From: Xenorhabdus anantnagensis
Lineage (GTDB): Bacteria; Pseudomonadota; Gammaproteobacteria; Enterobacterales; Enterobacteriaceae
Length of the DNA: 64,000 nt
Assembly: GCF_028598555.1 (NCBI RefSeq)
Contig: NZ_JAQRFN010000007.1
Location: 1-64,000, forward strand
Reading direction: 5' to 3'
Shown here: positions 9,313 through 17,998 of the stretch, piece after piece
Layout: every line of letters begins with the position of its first letter
Numbering within the stretch: the first letter of the stretch is position 1
Made by a program: the position numbers and the translations under genes
The notes under the pieces: generated by a model
Database searches by the model: none
The model's input: the letters and a program-made list of their open reading frames with translations, nothing else
What the model was told of the DNA's origin: nothing

Positions 9313-10602
9313 ATGTTACTTGCAGGAGCGATCTTTATCCTGACGATAATTCTGGTCATCTGGCAGCCACGAGGGTTAGGTATTGGATGGAGCGCATCAC
9401 TGGGAGCCATACTTGCCCTGCTGACAGGAGTCATTCAATTGAACGATATTCCCATTGTCTGGAATATTGTCTGGAATGCTACAGCTGCTTTTATTGCGAT
9501 TATTATCATCAGTCTGTTACTTGATGAGTCTGGTTTTTTTGAATGGAGTGCCTTACATGTTGCACGCTGGGGAAAGGGTAATGGGCGATTACTGTTCACC
9601 TTCATCATTCTGCTGGGTGCTGTCGTCTCAGCCCTTTTCGCAAATGATGGGGCAGCGCTTATCCTCACACCAATTGTCATCGCCATGTTACTGGCTCTGG
9701 GGTTCAGTCGGGCTACCACTCTCGCATTTGTGATGGCAGCAGGATTTATAGCCGATTCGGCAAGTCTGCCTCTTATCGTCTCTAATTTGGTTAATATTGT
9801 TTCTGCTGACTTTTTTCACATAGGTTTTAATCACTATGCTTCGGTCATGGTGCCGGTTTATGTTGTAGCAACCCTTGCTTCACTGCTAATGCTGTATCTC
9901 TTCTTTTGTCAAGATATTCCCGTAGCTTACGATCAGGCAAAGCTTAAAATTCCCCGGAATGCTATCAAAGATCCCATAACTTTTCGCACTGGCTGGGTAA
10001 TCCTTATCTTTTTGCTGACTGGTTTTTTCCTACTTGAACCTATTGGCGTCCCAGTAAGCCTAATTGCTGCTATTGGCGCTTTAATCCTGTTTCTGGTTGC
10101 CAGAAAAGGGAAATTTATTGATACCGGAAAGGTTCTGCGCAATGCACCCTGGCAAATTGTTATTTTTTCTCTTGGCATGTACCTTGTCGTATATGGTCTC
10201 CGTAATGCGGGGTTAACAGAGTTTCTGGCTCAAATCTTCAGTGCATTCGCTAATCAGGGTTTGTGGGAGTCCACGCTGGGAACGGGTTTTATTACAGCTA
10301 TATTGTCCTCAATCATGAACAATATGCCAACTGTGCTTATTGGTGCCCTCTCCATTGATGAAAGTTCAGCTCAGGGTGTGATTAAGGAAGCTATGGTTTA
10401 CGCCAATATCATTGGCTGCGATCTTGGGCCTAAAATCACCCCGATTGGTAGTCTTGCTACCTTACTCTGGCTTCATGTCCTGTCACAAAAGAATATCAAT
10501 ATCAGTTGGGGATATTACTTCCGTGTCGGCATCATTATGACATTCCCTGTTTTGTTCGTGACACTTGCCGCACTAGCACTTCGTCTATCTTTCACAGCTT
10601 AA
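9313..10602 (+). CDS. arsB: Arsenite/antimonite efflux permease ArsB
   Basis: Inner-membrane As(III)/Sb(III) exporter, 429 residues as usual for ArsB, with about 12 hydrophobic segments. Conserved stretches [28 protein letters not shown] and [19 protein letters not shown] are those of ArsB. The start follows ACAGGAG. The stop TAA overlaps the ATG of the decayed arsC (TAATG). No arsA is present, so it would work as a secondary pump. Confidence 0.96.
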   Translation: MLLAGAIFILTIILVIWQPRGLGIGWSASLGAILALLTGVIQLNDIPIVWNIVWNATAAFIAIIIISLLLDESGFFEWSALHVARWGKGNGRLLFTFIILLGAVVSALFANDGAALILTPIVIAMLLALGFSRATTLAFVMAAGFIADSASLPLIVSNLVNIVSADFFHIGFNHYASVMVPVYVVATLASLLMLYLFFCQDIPVAYDQAKLKIPRNAIKDPITFRTGWVILIFLLTGFFLLEPIGVPVSLIAAIGALILFLVARKGKFIDTGKVLRNAPWQIVIFSLGMYLVVYGLRNAGLTEFLAQIFSAFANQGLWESTLGTGFITAILSSIMNNMPTVLIGALSIDESSAQGVIKEAMVYANIIGCDLGPKITPIGSLATLLWLHVLSQKNINISWGYYFRVGIIMTFPVLFVTLAALALRLSFTA

Positions 10603-10730
10603 TGAGTAAAAATATCATGGCTAACGTTATCATTTATCACAATCCGGTCTGCGGCTCTTATCCGTAATAGCAGAGAGGGATCACCTATTAGGCATTATCT
10701 GGAAACACGGCCTTTCCAAATAGAGATAGC
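10602..10730 (+). pseudogene. arsC: Decayed arsenate reductase gene arsC
   Basis: It begins at the ATG overlapping the arsB stop and encodes [19 protein letters not shown], which carries the ArsC N-terminal signature with the catalytic Cys context (YHNPxCG). After two more codons there is a TAA. A second short stretch (RHYLETRPF, near 10690-10715) matches the ArsC HYLET segment in another frame, so an internal deletion has occurred. The rest is absent. Without arsC the operon can export arsenite but not reduce arsenate, unless a copy lies elsewhere. Confidence 0.75.
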
Positions 10731-10733
10731 AGC

Positions 10734-10762
10734 CCCACTGGCAGAAAATTCCTACCAGTGGG
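10734..10762 (+). terminator. Hairpin after the ars operon
   Basis: Perfect 8-bp stem CCCACTGG/CCAGTGGG with a 13-base A/T-rich loop, following the arsC remnant. No strong T-run follows. Confidence 0.45.
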
Positions 10763-10901
10763 TTACCCTTATCAAGGGTGAGATTCCCTGACCATCAGAT
10801 TCAGATTTTACCAATAGCTTTTTCGCTTTAATGGATTGCGTTATCTAATTCAATAATCGAACGTGTAAGTTCGATGAGTAAATCAAATATATCGAGAATA
10901 C

Positions 10902-11762
10902 TCAGGTCAGATGCTGTGACAAAATCTTCCGATTCAATTCGGTTATACGGGTTTCACACTCCTGCGGATAATCGAAGCCGGCATATTGGGCAACCTCCCG
11001 CCCCAAACGCCCATAAAGTTGAGTCGTTGCTTCAAATGCGCGTAGTGCATCAGATGTGTCAAACCGTCCGAAAGTATTCTGCAATTCAGCCCAGGTTTGC
11101 GAATCAACCCATTCTCTTACATGCAAGCCATTGTGCCATAGGTCTGTTGGTTTGTTATTTCGAGCAAGTGCATGCCATTCCAGCATACACATCAACAATT
11201 CTTTCATCGTGTTGTCACGAAACTTAACCAACCAGAGTTCTCCGCGAGCTAAATACTTAGGTATATGGAATGCTTCAAACCAAAATTCTTCAACCGAAAT
11301 TTTGAATTCATTCTGTGATGGAAGTTGTCTCACTGGAAATCCGTATGTTGAAGCCGGAATCCCCTGAGTAATCGACGTTTTATCGAGTAGTATTCTATAT
11401 CCACGTTCATAGAGATCATCAAGCATTCCGCTATCTGCCATATGACGAACACGATCAATACCAGTCAGAGTGAAATCGACTTTTACGCCGCTATTATAAA
11501 TAGCTAGACGTGTGGCCCATTTCTGATGTTCATCTGGATCAAGACTAAGCACCGTAATAAGTTCACCAAATTGATGCATCCACTGCTCATCTTTCATCAA
11601 TAATGCGGGGTCGGATGTAATAATTTCAATATCAATATCCGAAAGATCATCGCTGGAATTATCTTTTCGGGCCAGAGAACCCGTTTGAATCAGAGCTTGA
11701 ACGTTGTCTGCATTCTCTGCCCATTTGATAATAGCTGTCAGGCAGTTATCCCGCGGTTGCAT
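10902..11762 (-). CDS. Aminoglycoside 6-adenylyltransferase-like nucleotidyltransferase
   Basis: A 286-residue protein of the ANT(6)/AadK type, which transfers AMP from ATP to streptomycin. The N-terminal nucleotidyltransferase signature is visible: TGSLAR around residues 27-32, then LSDIDIEI with the paired acidic metal ligands, and VKVDFTL supplying the third. The helical C-terminal domain follows. The actual substrate is not proven by sequence. It has no operon partner; the decayed arsC lies beyond its 3' end. A 38-bp piece of this gene (11189-11226) recurs exactly at 61013-61050, next to IS1 copy 2. Confidence 0.8.
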   Translation of the reverse strand: MQPRDNCLTAIIKWAENADNVQALIQTGSLARKDNSSDDLSDIDIEIITSDPALLMKDEQWMHQFGELITVLSLDPDEHQKWATRLAIYNSGVKVDFTLTGIDRVRHMADSGMLDDLYERGYRILLDKTSITQGIPASTYGFPVRQLPSQNEFKISVEEFWFEAFHIPKYLARGELWLVKFRDNTMKELLMCMLEWHALARNNKPTDLWHNGLHVREWVDSQTWAELQNTFGRFDTSDALRAFEATTQLYGRLGREVAQYAGFDYPQECETRITELNRKILSQHLT

Positions 11763-12013
11763 ATTACTTACCCCATCTTGCTAAAAATTAATCTATTTAG
11801 AATTAAAACAGCCAGCAAAAAGCGACATATTTGAGCTGATTATATCATGATGGCTCGCGACCGACGTATGGAACAGAAAACGAAACACAGAAGTTGGCAG
11901 ATAACCGCAATCTGTGCGTAGGTAGGTCGTAGCTTTATAGGTTTCATACAGGAATCGGGCAATCACCAGCAACGGACCAACAGCGTTTTCGTTAAATAGC
12001 CACTGCATCAAAC
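11763..12013. other. Unassigned stretch between ANT(6)-like gene and M16 remnant
   Basis: About 250 bases with no supported gene. A 77-codon frame on the minus strand (11793-12026) lacks a recognisable family and overlaps the M16 remnant, so it is not called. Confidence 0.4.
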
Positions 12014-12345
12014 ATGATAGGTGCAATAAATTTCACCCGGCCATCTTGCACGGCTGAATTTCACGAACTCGCCCACCAGACTCTGGCGCAGATTCAGCAA
12101 GGGGCGATTACCCCCGCAAAATTAGCCAAAGCAAAAAATATCTGGAGTATTGAGCATCAAATTCAACATCAAAGTGCAGCTTATTGGTCTGAGGCGCTGG
12201 CTCAAAGCGCCAGCGATGATCTGCAATATCAGTGGGTTGAAGCAGAAATTGCTTTGATTGAAGCGATAATGCTCGCAGGTATTCAACGTCTTGCCGCCAA
12301 TATATTGGGAAAAATGAGAAAGTGTTTAAAATGATCCCAAGGTAA
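12014..12345 (+). pseudogene. C-terminal remnant of an M16 (insulinase-like) zinc peptidase
   Basis: The frame encodes a helical stretch with LAQIQQGAITPAKLAKAKNIW and QSAAYWSEALAQ, typical of the C-terminal half of bacterial M16 peptidases of the PqqL type. The catalytic HxxEH domain is absent. A one-base change in the A-run near 12310 moves the last residues out of frame; in the other frame the natural end NEKVFKMIPR stops at 12345. It is a truncated and frameshifted relic. Confidence 0.6.
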
Positions 12346-12426
12346 GATATCAAGCTCAGGTGGCAAATAAGGCCACCTAAGTGCCAAGAAAAATCAAAGT
12401 GATGTGATATCAAACGGAGATCGATT

Positions 12427-12747
12427 ATGAAAAATACAACAACACCCACACTAGAAGGCCATACCATCACAGATTATCTGGGTGTCGTCACAGGGGAAAC
12501 GATTCTTGGGGTCAATATTATTAAGGATTTTTTTGCCGGAGTGAGAGATATCGTCGGCGGGCGTTCTGGTGCTTATGAAAAGGAATTAAAAAATGCACGG
12601 GAAATCGCCTTTGCAGAAATGAATGCACAGGCTCAGGCGTTAGGAGCCAATGCGGTTGTCGGTATTGATATTGACTATGAAACCGTTGGCAAAAATGGCG
12701 GCATGTTGATGGTCACGGTATCAGGGACGGCAGTGAAGGTTGTTTGA
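12427..12747 (+). CDS. ybjQ: YbjQ family protein (UPF0145)
   Basis: A 106-residue cytoplasmic protein of unknown function that forms oligomeric rings in solved relatives and was annotated as heavy-metal binding. Nearly the whole E. coli YbjQ pattern is seen: [43 protein letters not shown] and SGTAVKV. A GGAG-like site precedes the ATG. It stands alone between the M16 relic and IS1 copy 1. Confidence 0.93.
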   Translation: MKNTTTPTLEGHTITDYLGVVTGETILGVNIIKDFFAGVRDIVGGRSGAYEKELKNAREIAFAEMNAQAQALGANAVVGIDIDYETVGKNGGMLMVTVSGTAVKVV

Positions 12748-13089
12748 AGAGGTGATAATTCATTAACATACTCTATCCAATTAACTTGAAGATGCAGGTT
12801 TCAAGATTTAAAAATTATTTAATCTGAGTCCTTTTTAAGCCGTCACTAAGAAATTCTTTTCCAAATAGAAAATATTCAGTGGCGGTTTATTCTTTTTAAG
12901 GCAATAAGCAATGAGTTCGCCTAAAACCGTTAATATGAGTTCCTTTCTGCTGGAGTCTGGTGAGGAAAAATCCTACGAGTAAACCGCATGAATACTAAGT
13001 TCACTAGGGGTTAATATAATTTTTAGAATTTATAGGGCGGTAATCTGATTGTTATTCCGCCATTTTTTATTTAAGGATATTAATGGCAG
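12748..13089. other. Intergenic region without a supported gene
   Basis: About 340 AT-rich bases after ybjQ. I see no gene. A 10-codon ATG frame at 13083 is too short to call. The right end passes into the PEP-hydrolase-like C-terminal remnant. Confidence 0.4.
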
Positions 13090-13166
13090 ACATTAATTCC
13101 GTTTTATTTGTTTAAATACTTCTATGGTATTTTTAATGGCTCTCTCTGTCGGTAAACGCTCCATGG
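13090..13166 (-). pseudogene. C-terminal half of a split PEP-hydrolase (Tm-1-like) gene
   Basis: The minus strand reads MERLPTERAIKNT... and stops after about 23 codons. MERLPTE is the C-terminal signature of the phosphoenolpyruvate-hydrolase / Tm-1-like TIM-barrel family (typically GASSMERLPTE). The upstream GASS codons are found at the other side of IS1 copy 2 (60870-60885), and both edges share the 8-bp direct repeat CTCCATGG. This fragment and 60870-61004 therefore come from one gene that is now separated by two IS copies and 46 kb. Confidence 0.7.
13159..13166. repeat. Target-site duplication CTCCATGG, left copy
   Basis: Eight bases abutting the left inverted repeat of IS1 copy 1. The identical octamer abuts the right end of IS1 copy 2 at 60870-60877, not the right end of copy 1. 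Confidence 0.75.
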
Positions 13167-13195
13167 GGTTATGTATTAAATAGTTAGAGCTCTTA

Positions 13196-13618
13196 TTAAA
13201 AATAGTTCTCACGCTCAATGAAAGTACCAATCACTTTATCGTGCATTTCCTCTGATTTAGAATACCCTATCGTTTTTCGATTCAGTCTTTTTATCCGGAT
13301 TCGATGCGTTAAATTGTTTCTTTCTAAACGTTGGGTGAATGCCTTCCCTGTCAGGTGTTCTTCTTCTGGGAGGCTGTCATACACAGCATAATCATCCGTA
13401 CAATAAAACCGGATATTAAAGGGCGATAAAAGGGTAAGCAGTTTGTCTAATGTTTTCCGGCTGCGATCCCCAAAAACAGGCGCCACTATTCGTTTCAGAC
13501 GGGGTTCCCAAGCATACCAGAGCCTGCGTTGATTTTTCTTGTTCCCCACAAACGACCATTGCTCATCCATTTCACAGATAAGCTGAATGTTATCCCCGTC
13601 AAGAGGAAGCGTCGTCAC
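13196..13618 (-). CDS. insB: IS1-family transposase InsB (DDE domain)
   Basis: A 140-residue catalytic region of IS1-family transposase, with the family motifs CEMDEQW, YAWEPR, VFGDRS, a DDYAVYDSLPEE region and SKSEEMHDKVIG at the C-terminus. It starts at a GTG inside the insA tail and lies in the +1 frame relative to insA. Classical IS1 makes the fusion by a -1 shift, so how the fusion forms here is unclear. A run of six C (CCCCCC) is present in the overlap. Confidence 0.88.
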   Translation of the reverse strand: MTTLPLDGDNIQLICEMDEQWSFVGNKKNQRRLWYAWEPRLKRIVAPVFGDRSRKTLDKLLTLLSPFNIRFYCTDDYAVYDSLPEEEHLTGKAFTQRLERNNLTHRIRIKRLNRKTIGYSKSEEMHDKVIGTFIERENYF

Positions 13619-13880
13619 GTTTCGGGGGGTAAGTTTTTAGCGTTGTCATGACGGTACTTGTGGCCACTTTCAGGACACGGGCGGTGTCGCAGATCCCTCC
13701 GTTATTCATTGCCATATTGATAATCTGTTCTTTAACACCGGGTTTACAGGCTTGATAGGTGTATTCCAACTGAAAGACCTTACAGCAAGCATAACAGCGA
13801 TGGCCGCCATTTCCTTTTCCATGTCCTTTGACCTGTTCTGATGTGTGACAATAACGACAATAAACGTCAACTTTAGCCAT
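13599..13880 (-). CDS. insA: IS1-family InsA (zinc finger and helix-turn-helix)
   Basis: A 93-residue DNA-binding protein with CRYCHTSE and CYACCKVFQLEY cysteine motifs and an NNGGICDTARVL helix-turn-helix. In IS1 it binds the ends and represses expression unless fused to InsB. Three residues are missing compared with copy 2 around GGHRC (GGHPRYRC in copy 2), next to the zinc-binding cysteine, so this copy may be weakened. Confidence 0.85.
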   Translation of the reverse strand: MAKVDVYCRYCHTSEQVKGHGKGNGGHRCYACCKVFQLEYTYQACKPGVKEQIINMAMNNGGICDTARVLKVATSTVMTTLKTYPPKRDDASS

Positions 13881-13937
13881 ACTCCACCCTTAAAAAGTTA
13901 GAGCATATCACAATAACTAACCATTCAATACATGACC

Positions 13938-14144
13938 AGATTTTCCATCTGAGATTTCATACCACATATGCCCTGCAAATGATGTCACACGTTCTCCATT
14001 CTTAAATTTGGGTTCTCCATTATCCTCATTAAGAGGAGTTCCGGGATGAGCAGCATAGATGGTGACGGTATATCTTTTACCTAAAGATCTTATTAAGTTT
14101 TCTACAAACTCAGGTCTTGCATGTGGAGGGGGCATGTAGCACAT
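13938..14144 (-). pseudogene. Effector-like protein truncated by IS1 copy 1
   Basis: The frame starts MCYMPPPHARPEF behind AGGAA and reaches SFAGHMWYEISDGKSG, where IS1 begins; the natural C-terminus is lost. The GHMWYEISDGK pattern reminds me of small cysteine-peptidase or amidase-like effectors carried near type VI secretion or polymorphic toxin loci, but this is recall of a motif, not a proven match. It is followed by a toxin/immunity-like pair, which fits an effector island. Confidence 0.45.
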
Positions 14145-14485
14145 GGCTTTCCTGCCGCATAATTCACTTCTTGGTTTGGGTAAGCAGTCGAGTTGATAAC
14201 AATTATTTTGTCCGCCTACAAAATTTATTTATTTATTCATTAAATTAAAATTATTACAAATCATAATGTTTGTATTTTAGATCAGTTAATCATTAATTTA
14301 TTATAAATTAAATTCAGTTAATTATTTAAAAACCAATCTATGAAATCTATTTCAGTTATTTAATCGAATGAGTTAGATTTTATATTCTTTACATCTATGC
14401 ATACGGTATGTTCATAATATCCCATAATAGCAAATACCTCATGTCAAAATGGCATGGGAAACCTTTTATTTTAAGATAGGAAACA
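14145..14485. other. AT-rich intergenic region upstream of the EndoU-like gene
   Basis: About 340 strongly AT-rich bases between divergent genes. It presumably holds both promoters. I see no gene, repeat or hairpin of note. Confidence 0.4.
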
Positions 14486-14928
14486 ATGATGAAAAAGTTA
14501 TTCGTCGTCATTTTGACGATTTTTTGTGTGGCATTCGGTTCACTGTCTCATGCGAATTCAATGGACGTTCCTGATAAGAAAGTGTGTAAACATCGTGTTG
14601 TTAATCAACTTAGATCATTTCAAGGGAAAATTTATCATTTTGGAAATCAGACTTTTAAATTAGATAGAAAAGGACTGAAACACATCCTTGAACGGCATCA
14701 CCCTTGTTTCTGGGATGGCTCAATTAAAGATACACAAAGTTTTTTTCTAGTAAAATGACAGTAAACGAGATTGTTAACGCCATTGAGAGTATAATGCAGA
14801 AAAACAGGGCTGTTTTAATAAAAAAAAGAATTTTGTTCTTCAAAATTAACGGAAAATATAAGTGGCATTGGTATACTGTAGGATTCAAAAAAGGAAGAGT
14901 AGGCCAGTTTTACCCGAAGTTAGACTAG
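14486..14928 (+). pseudogene. Secreted EndoU-nuclease-like toxin, frameshifted at a T7 run
   Basis: The first frame (14486-14758) encodes a signal peptide (MMKKLFVVILTIFCVAFGSLSHA) and then LKHILERHH, the first histidine region of bacterial EndoU-type RNase toxins. It ends shortly after a run of seven T at 14740-14746. The overlapping -1 frame starts ATG at 14755 and runs to 14928 (MTVNEIVNAIES, then TVGFKKGRVGQFYPKLD), which is the C-terminal half of the same domain. One extra T would join them as a protein of about 147 residues (SFFSSKMTVNE). It could be a broken gene, slippage-dependent expression, or a sequencing indel. Confidence 0.6.
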
Positions 14929-14941
14929 GATCAAAGTAAAA

Positions 14942-15418
14942 ATGACAAATACAAATATAAGTATCAATTCGTATATTAAAATTGGAGATGAGTTTATTGA
15001 TTTTTTTCAATATGAAGGTAATATAAAAGACCCTGATTATTTAGAAGGTGCATTGGAATTAACTATCAATGGCAAACCTCTAATCACTAAAGTAATGTGG
15101 GATTACATAGATCAAATTTGGGGTTATTTCTCGGAGGGATTATCATTAATCTATGAAAATAAAGAATTTGAAAGTACTTTCCCTGATCAACCAATAGAAG
15201 TGAAATTCATTCCGTTAAAAGGGCACAAAAGAGTATGTGTAAGTGTTCGCCGTCCTTTCTGCTCAGAGGTTAAAAGCTCTATCGATAAAAATGAATTTTT
15301 AATTGCGATGCGGGATCATGCAATAAAATTCTTTGAAAAATTAGGGTACTTAGATCCTTCATCACTAAACGTAATTGCATTAACAAAGCAATCTTATTTA
15401 GATAAAATTAAATTATAA
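14942..15418 (+). CDS. Unrecognised protein, candidate immunity for the EndoU-like toxin
   Basis: A 158-residue soluble, acidic protein with no signal peptide or membrane segment. I do not recognise its family. It begins 13 bases after the EndoU-like frame on the same strand, the position expected for a cognate immunity protein. Composition (AT-rich, many Lys, Ile, Asp) is like the preceding gene. The immunity role is inferred from context only. Confidence 0.5.
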   Translation: MTNTNISINSYIKIGDEFIDFFQYEGNIKDPDYLEGALELTINGKPLITKVMWDYIDQIWGYFSEGLSLIYENKEFESTFPDQPIEVKFIPLKGHKRVCVSVRRPFCSEVKSSIDKNEFLIAMRDHAIKFFEKLGYLDPSSLNVIALTKQSYLDKIKL

Positions 15419-15446
15419 AATTGAGATTAATACAAGGCTTTGACCG

Positions 15447-16092
15447 TTATCCGGGTATTGTTATTGTGACAGTCATTTTTTTATCTGAGATTACGTGACT
15501 GCTTCCCGCCGTATCTGTCTTACCGCCAGAACGCATTTTTTCAGCGCTAAATATTTTGTAGTATTTCATTATGTCGTCCCATAAAATTCCATCAGCAGTA
15601 CCTGCAATGGAGTCAGGTTCAGAGTATGTTTTTTTAAACACTAATGTTTCAGTGAAATCCTCATTAATTCTATGTAATTTTATAGATAACATAGGAGCAT
15701 CTTTGGGTTTAGCTAATGGGCCATCATTCTTGAATAAATCAGGGGTATAATAAGTTAGCTCACCTTCTTTATGCCTTTTTATTTTTAACATAACTCTAGG
15801 TTCAGGAGTATGACCAGGGAAAAGATATAAAATTTTAGGTTGAAGTTGAGGAACATTCCAAAATATTAACTCTATATTTTCCCCTTTCTCATAAAGTTTA
15901 ATAGGGATTTCAATTGGTTGATATGATGTTGATTTCGGATTTAAAAAAAGTAAGGGTCATTTTTTGGGGATGCATCCATTGGATTAGCATTACGATACCC
16001 GCACCGAAAAAAGCAGCAAAAACCAATAGCATAATTTTTTTCACCATATCTGTTATATTCCATTTATCCCAGCAGATTCTGGGGTTAAACAT
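15447..16092 (-). pseudogene. Membrane-anchored immunity-like protein, frameshifted at an A7/T7 run
   Basis: The N-terminal frame (16092 down to 15910) encodes a single membrane anchor (MLLVFAAFFGAGIVMLI). After a homopolymer of seven bases at 15943-15949 the sequence continues in another frame (KSTSYQPIEIPIKLYEKG) that stays open to the stop at 15447. Removing one base of the run gives a continuous protein of about 214 residues. The anchored beta-rich domain loosely resembles DUF5625-type proteins found with type VI effectors; this is a weak impression. It is convergent with the gene ending at 15418. Confidence 0.45.
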
Positions 16093-16418
16093 CCAGCATA
16101 AATTAAACTTTGCTTTTTACCTTTTAACGATAAATAAATTGTGTGTGACATAAATCATACCATCCTAGTTTTTCTATTGAAATCACCTGAGCTATATAAC
16201 TTTATTACATCTGATAATCGGCATCTGCTAAAACCTTCTTGTTTTATTAACGATAATTACATGCTTTAGGTAAATTTATGAGAAAAGATGTAACAGAATT
16301 ATTTATGAATTCAATAGTGAATAAAAATCACGCTGCCGTGCTACGCTTATCTTCTCGCTATTAGAGAATTCTCCTGAAAACTGTTCATCCTGTAATATAT
16401 TGATATATTTGGAATGAA
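16093..16418. other. Intergenic region before the lysS terminator
   Basis: About 325 AT-rich bases. No gene is supported. It separates the accessory island from the conserved lysS block. Confidence 0.4.
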
Positions 16419-16452
16419 AAACGCCCTGTCCGGTTAACCGGACAGGGCGTTT
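16419..16452 (-). terminator. Rho-independent terminator after lysS
   Basis: Perfect palindrome with 17-base arms (AAACGCCCTGTCCGGTT and its complement), 22 bases beyond the lysS stop. The A-rich outer ends make it a likely bidirectional terminator. Confidence 0.85.
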
Positions 16453-16474
16453 AACTGGTTTTAATCAAAAATGA

Positions 16475-17989
16475 TTATTTATTCGGACGCATTGCTGGGA
16501 ACAGAATAACGTCACGGATGGTGTGGCTGTTAGTGAATAACATCACCATACGGTCGATACCAATCCCCAAACCTGCTGTTGGTGGCAGGCCGTGCTCCAG
16601 CGCAGTCACGTAGTCTTCATCATAAAACATCGCTTCGTCATCACCTTCATCTTTCTGGCGAACTTGCTCTGCGAAACGTTCTGCCTGATCTTCCGCGTCG
16701 TTCAGCTCCGAGAAGCCGTTACCAATTTCACGGCCGCCAATGAAGAATTCAAAACGATCAGTAATGAACGGATTGTCATCGTTACGACGCGCCAACGGAG
16801 AAACTTCTGCCGGATATTCCGTAATGAATGTCGGCTGAATCAAGTGGCTTTCAGCGGTTTCTTCAAAAATTTCACACTGGATGCGACCCAAGCCCCAGCC
16901 CTTTTCAATGTCGATCCCTAAAGATTTCGCGATAGCAACCGCTTTATCCATATCTTCCAGATCTGCGATGTTGGTTTCTGGACGATATTTGCAAATCGCT
17001 TCTTTCATGGTCATCTTGACAAAAGGCTTACCGAAATCGAACTCTTGTTCGCCGTATTGCACTAATGTTGTACCCAGTACGTCTTGAGTCAAAGTACGGA
17101 ACAGATCTTCGGTCAATACGATCAGATCTTGGTAATCTGCATAAGCCATGTAGAGTTCCATCATGGTGAACTCTGGGTTATGGCGCGGAGAAACACCTTC
17201 GTTACGGAAGTTGCGGTTGATTTCGAAAACGCGCTCAAAACCACCTACCACTAAACGTTTCAGGTACAATTCCGGTGCTATGCGCAGGTACATGTCGATA
17301 TCCAGCGCGTTATGGTGCGTGATGAATGGACGCGCACTTGCACCACCAGGGATCGCCTGCATCATTGGTGTTTCAACTTCCATGAAGTCTTTTTTGATCA
17401 TGAAACTACGTAATGCAGACATTACGCGGGAGCGGATCTGGAATGTCTTGCGTGATTCATCGTTCGCAATCAGATCCAAATAACGCTGACGGTAACGGGT
17501 TTCCTGATCTGCTAAACCGTGGAATTTATCCGGCAGTGGACGCAGTGCTTTAGTCAACAAACGCAGCTCAGTACAGTGAATGGAAAGCTCACCCGTTTGA
17601 GTTTTGAACAGCTTACCGCGTGCGCCTAAAATGTCACCCAAATCCCATTTCTTGAACTGAGTATTGTAAATGCCTTCCGGCAGATCATCACGGGAAACGT
17701 AGATCTGAATGCGACCACCCATATCTTGTAGGGTTGCAAAAGATGCCTTGCCCATGATGCGACGTGTCATCATACGACCAGCAATGGTCACTTCGATGTC
17801 CAGCTCTTCCAGTTCTTCCTTAGTCTTGTCATCATATTTTGCATGCAGATCTTCGGAAATGTTTTCGCGACGAAAATCACTCGGGAAAGCAATGCCGTTG
17901 CTGCGCAGAGCAGCCAATTTTTCACGGCGGGTTTTCAGTTCATTATTTAAATCAGGAGCCTGTTCAGCTCCCTGCTGTTGTTGTGACAT
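16475..17989 (-). CDS. lysS: Lysyl-tRNA synthetase
   Basis: Class II aminoacyl-tRNA synthetase charging tRNA-Lys, 504 residues, as in E. coli LysS. An N-terminal OB-fold anticodon domain (about 60-150) precedes the catalytic domain. Class II motif 2 is visible as [20 protein letters not shown] and motif 3 as [12 protein letters not shown]. It is downstream of prfB in a conserved two-gene operon, 9 bases apart. Confidence 0.98.
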   Translation of the reverse strand: MSQQQQGAEQAPDLNNELKTRREKLAALRSNGIAFPSDFRRENISEDLHAKYDDKTKEELEELDIEVTIAGRMMTRRIMGKASFATLQDMGGRIQIYVSRDDLPEGIYNTQFKKWDLGDILGARGKLFKTQTGELSIHCTELRLLTKALRPLPDKFHGLADQETRYRQRYLDLIANDESRKTFQIRSRVMSALRSFMIKKDFMEVETPMMQAIPGGASARPFITHHNALDIDMYLRIAPELYLKRLVVGGFERVFEINRNFRNEGVSPRHNPEFTMMELYMAYADYQDLIVLTEDLFRTLTQDVLGTTLVQYGEQEFDFGKPFVKMTMKEAICKYRPETNIADLEDMDKAVAIAKSLGIDIEKGWGLGRIQCEIFEETAESHLIQPTFITEYPAEVSPLARRNDDNPFITDRFEFFIGGREIGNGFSELNDAEDQAERFAEQVRQKDEGDDEAMFYDEDYVTALEHGLPPTAGLGIGIDRMVMLFTNSHTIRDVILFPAMRPNK

Positions 17990-17998
17990 TTTAGTTCC

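Larger units (their letters stand above)
13167..13937 (-). mobile_element. IS1-family insertion sequence, copy 1
   Basis: The 771-bp element is delimited by comparison with the second copy at 60090-60869. Its ends form imperfect inverted repeats (GGTTATGTATTAAATAGTTAG versus GGTCATGTATTGAATGGTTAG). It encodes InsA and InsB-type proteins. It is 9 bp shorter than copy 2 because of a deletion in the insA zinc-finger region, and differs at roughly a dozen other positions, mostly on the insA side. The flanks are not matching: the left is CTCCATGG and the right is AGATTTTCC. Confidence 0.9.

Noticed and set aside
11793-12026. 77-codon minus-strand frame between the ANT(6)-like gene and the M16 remnant
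   Set aside because: No recognised family, no clear ribosome-binding site, and it overlaps the better supported M16 fragment on the other strand.
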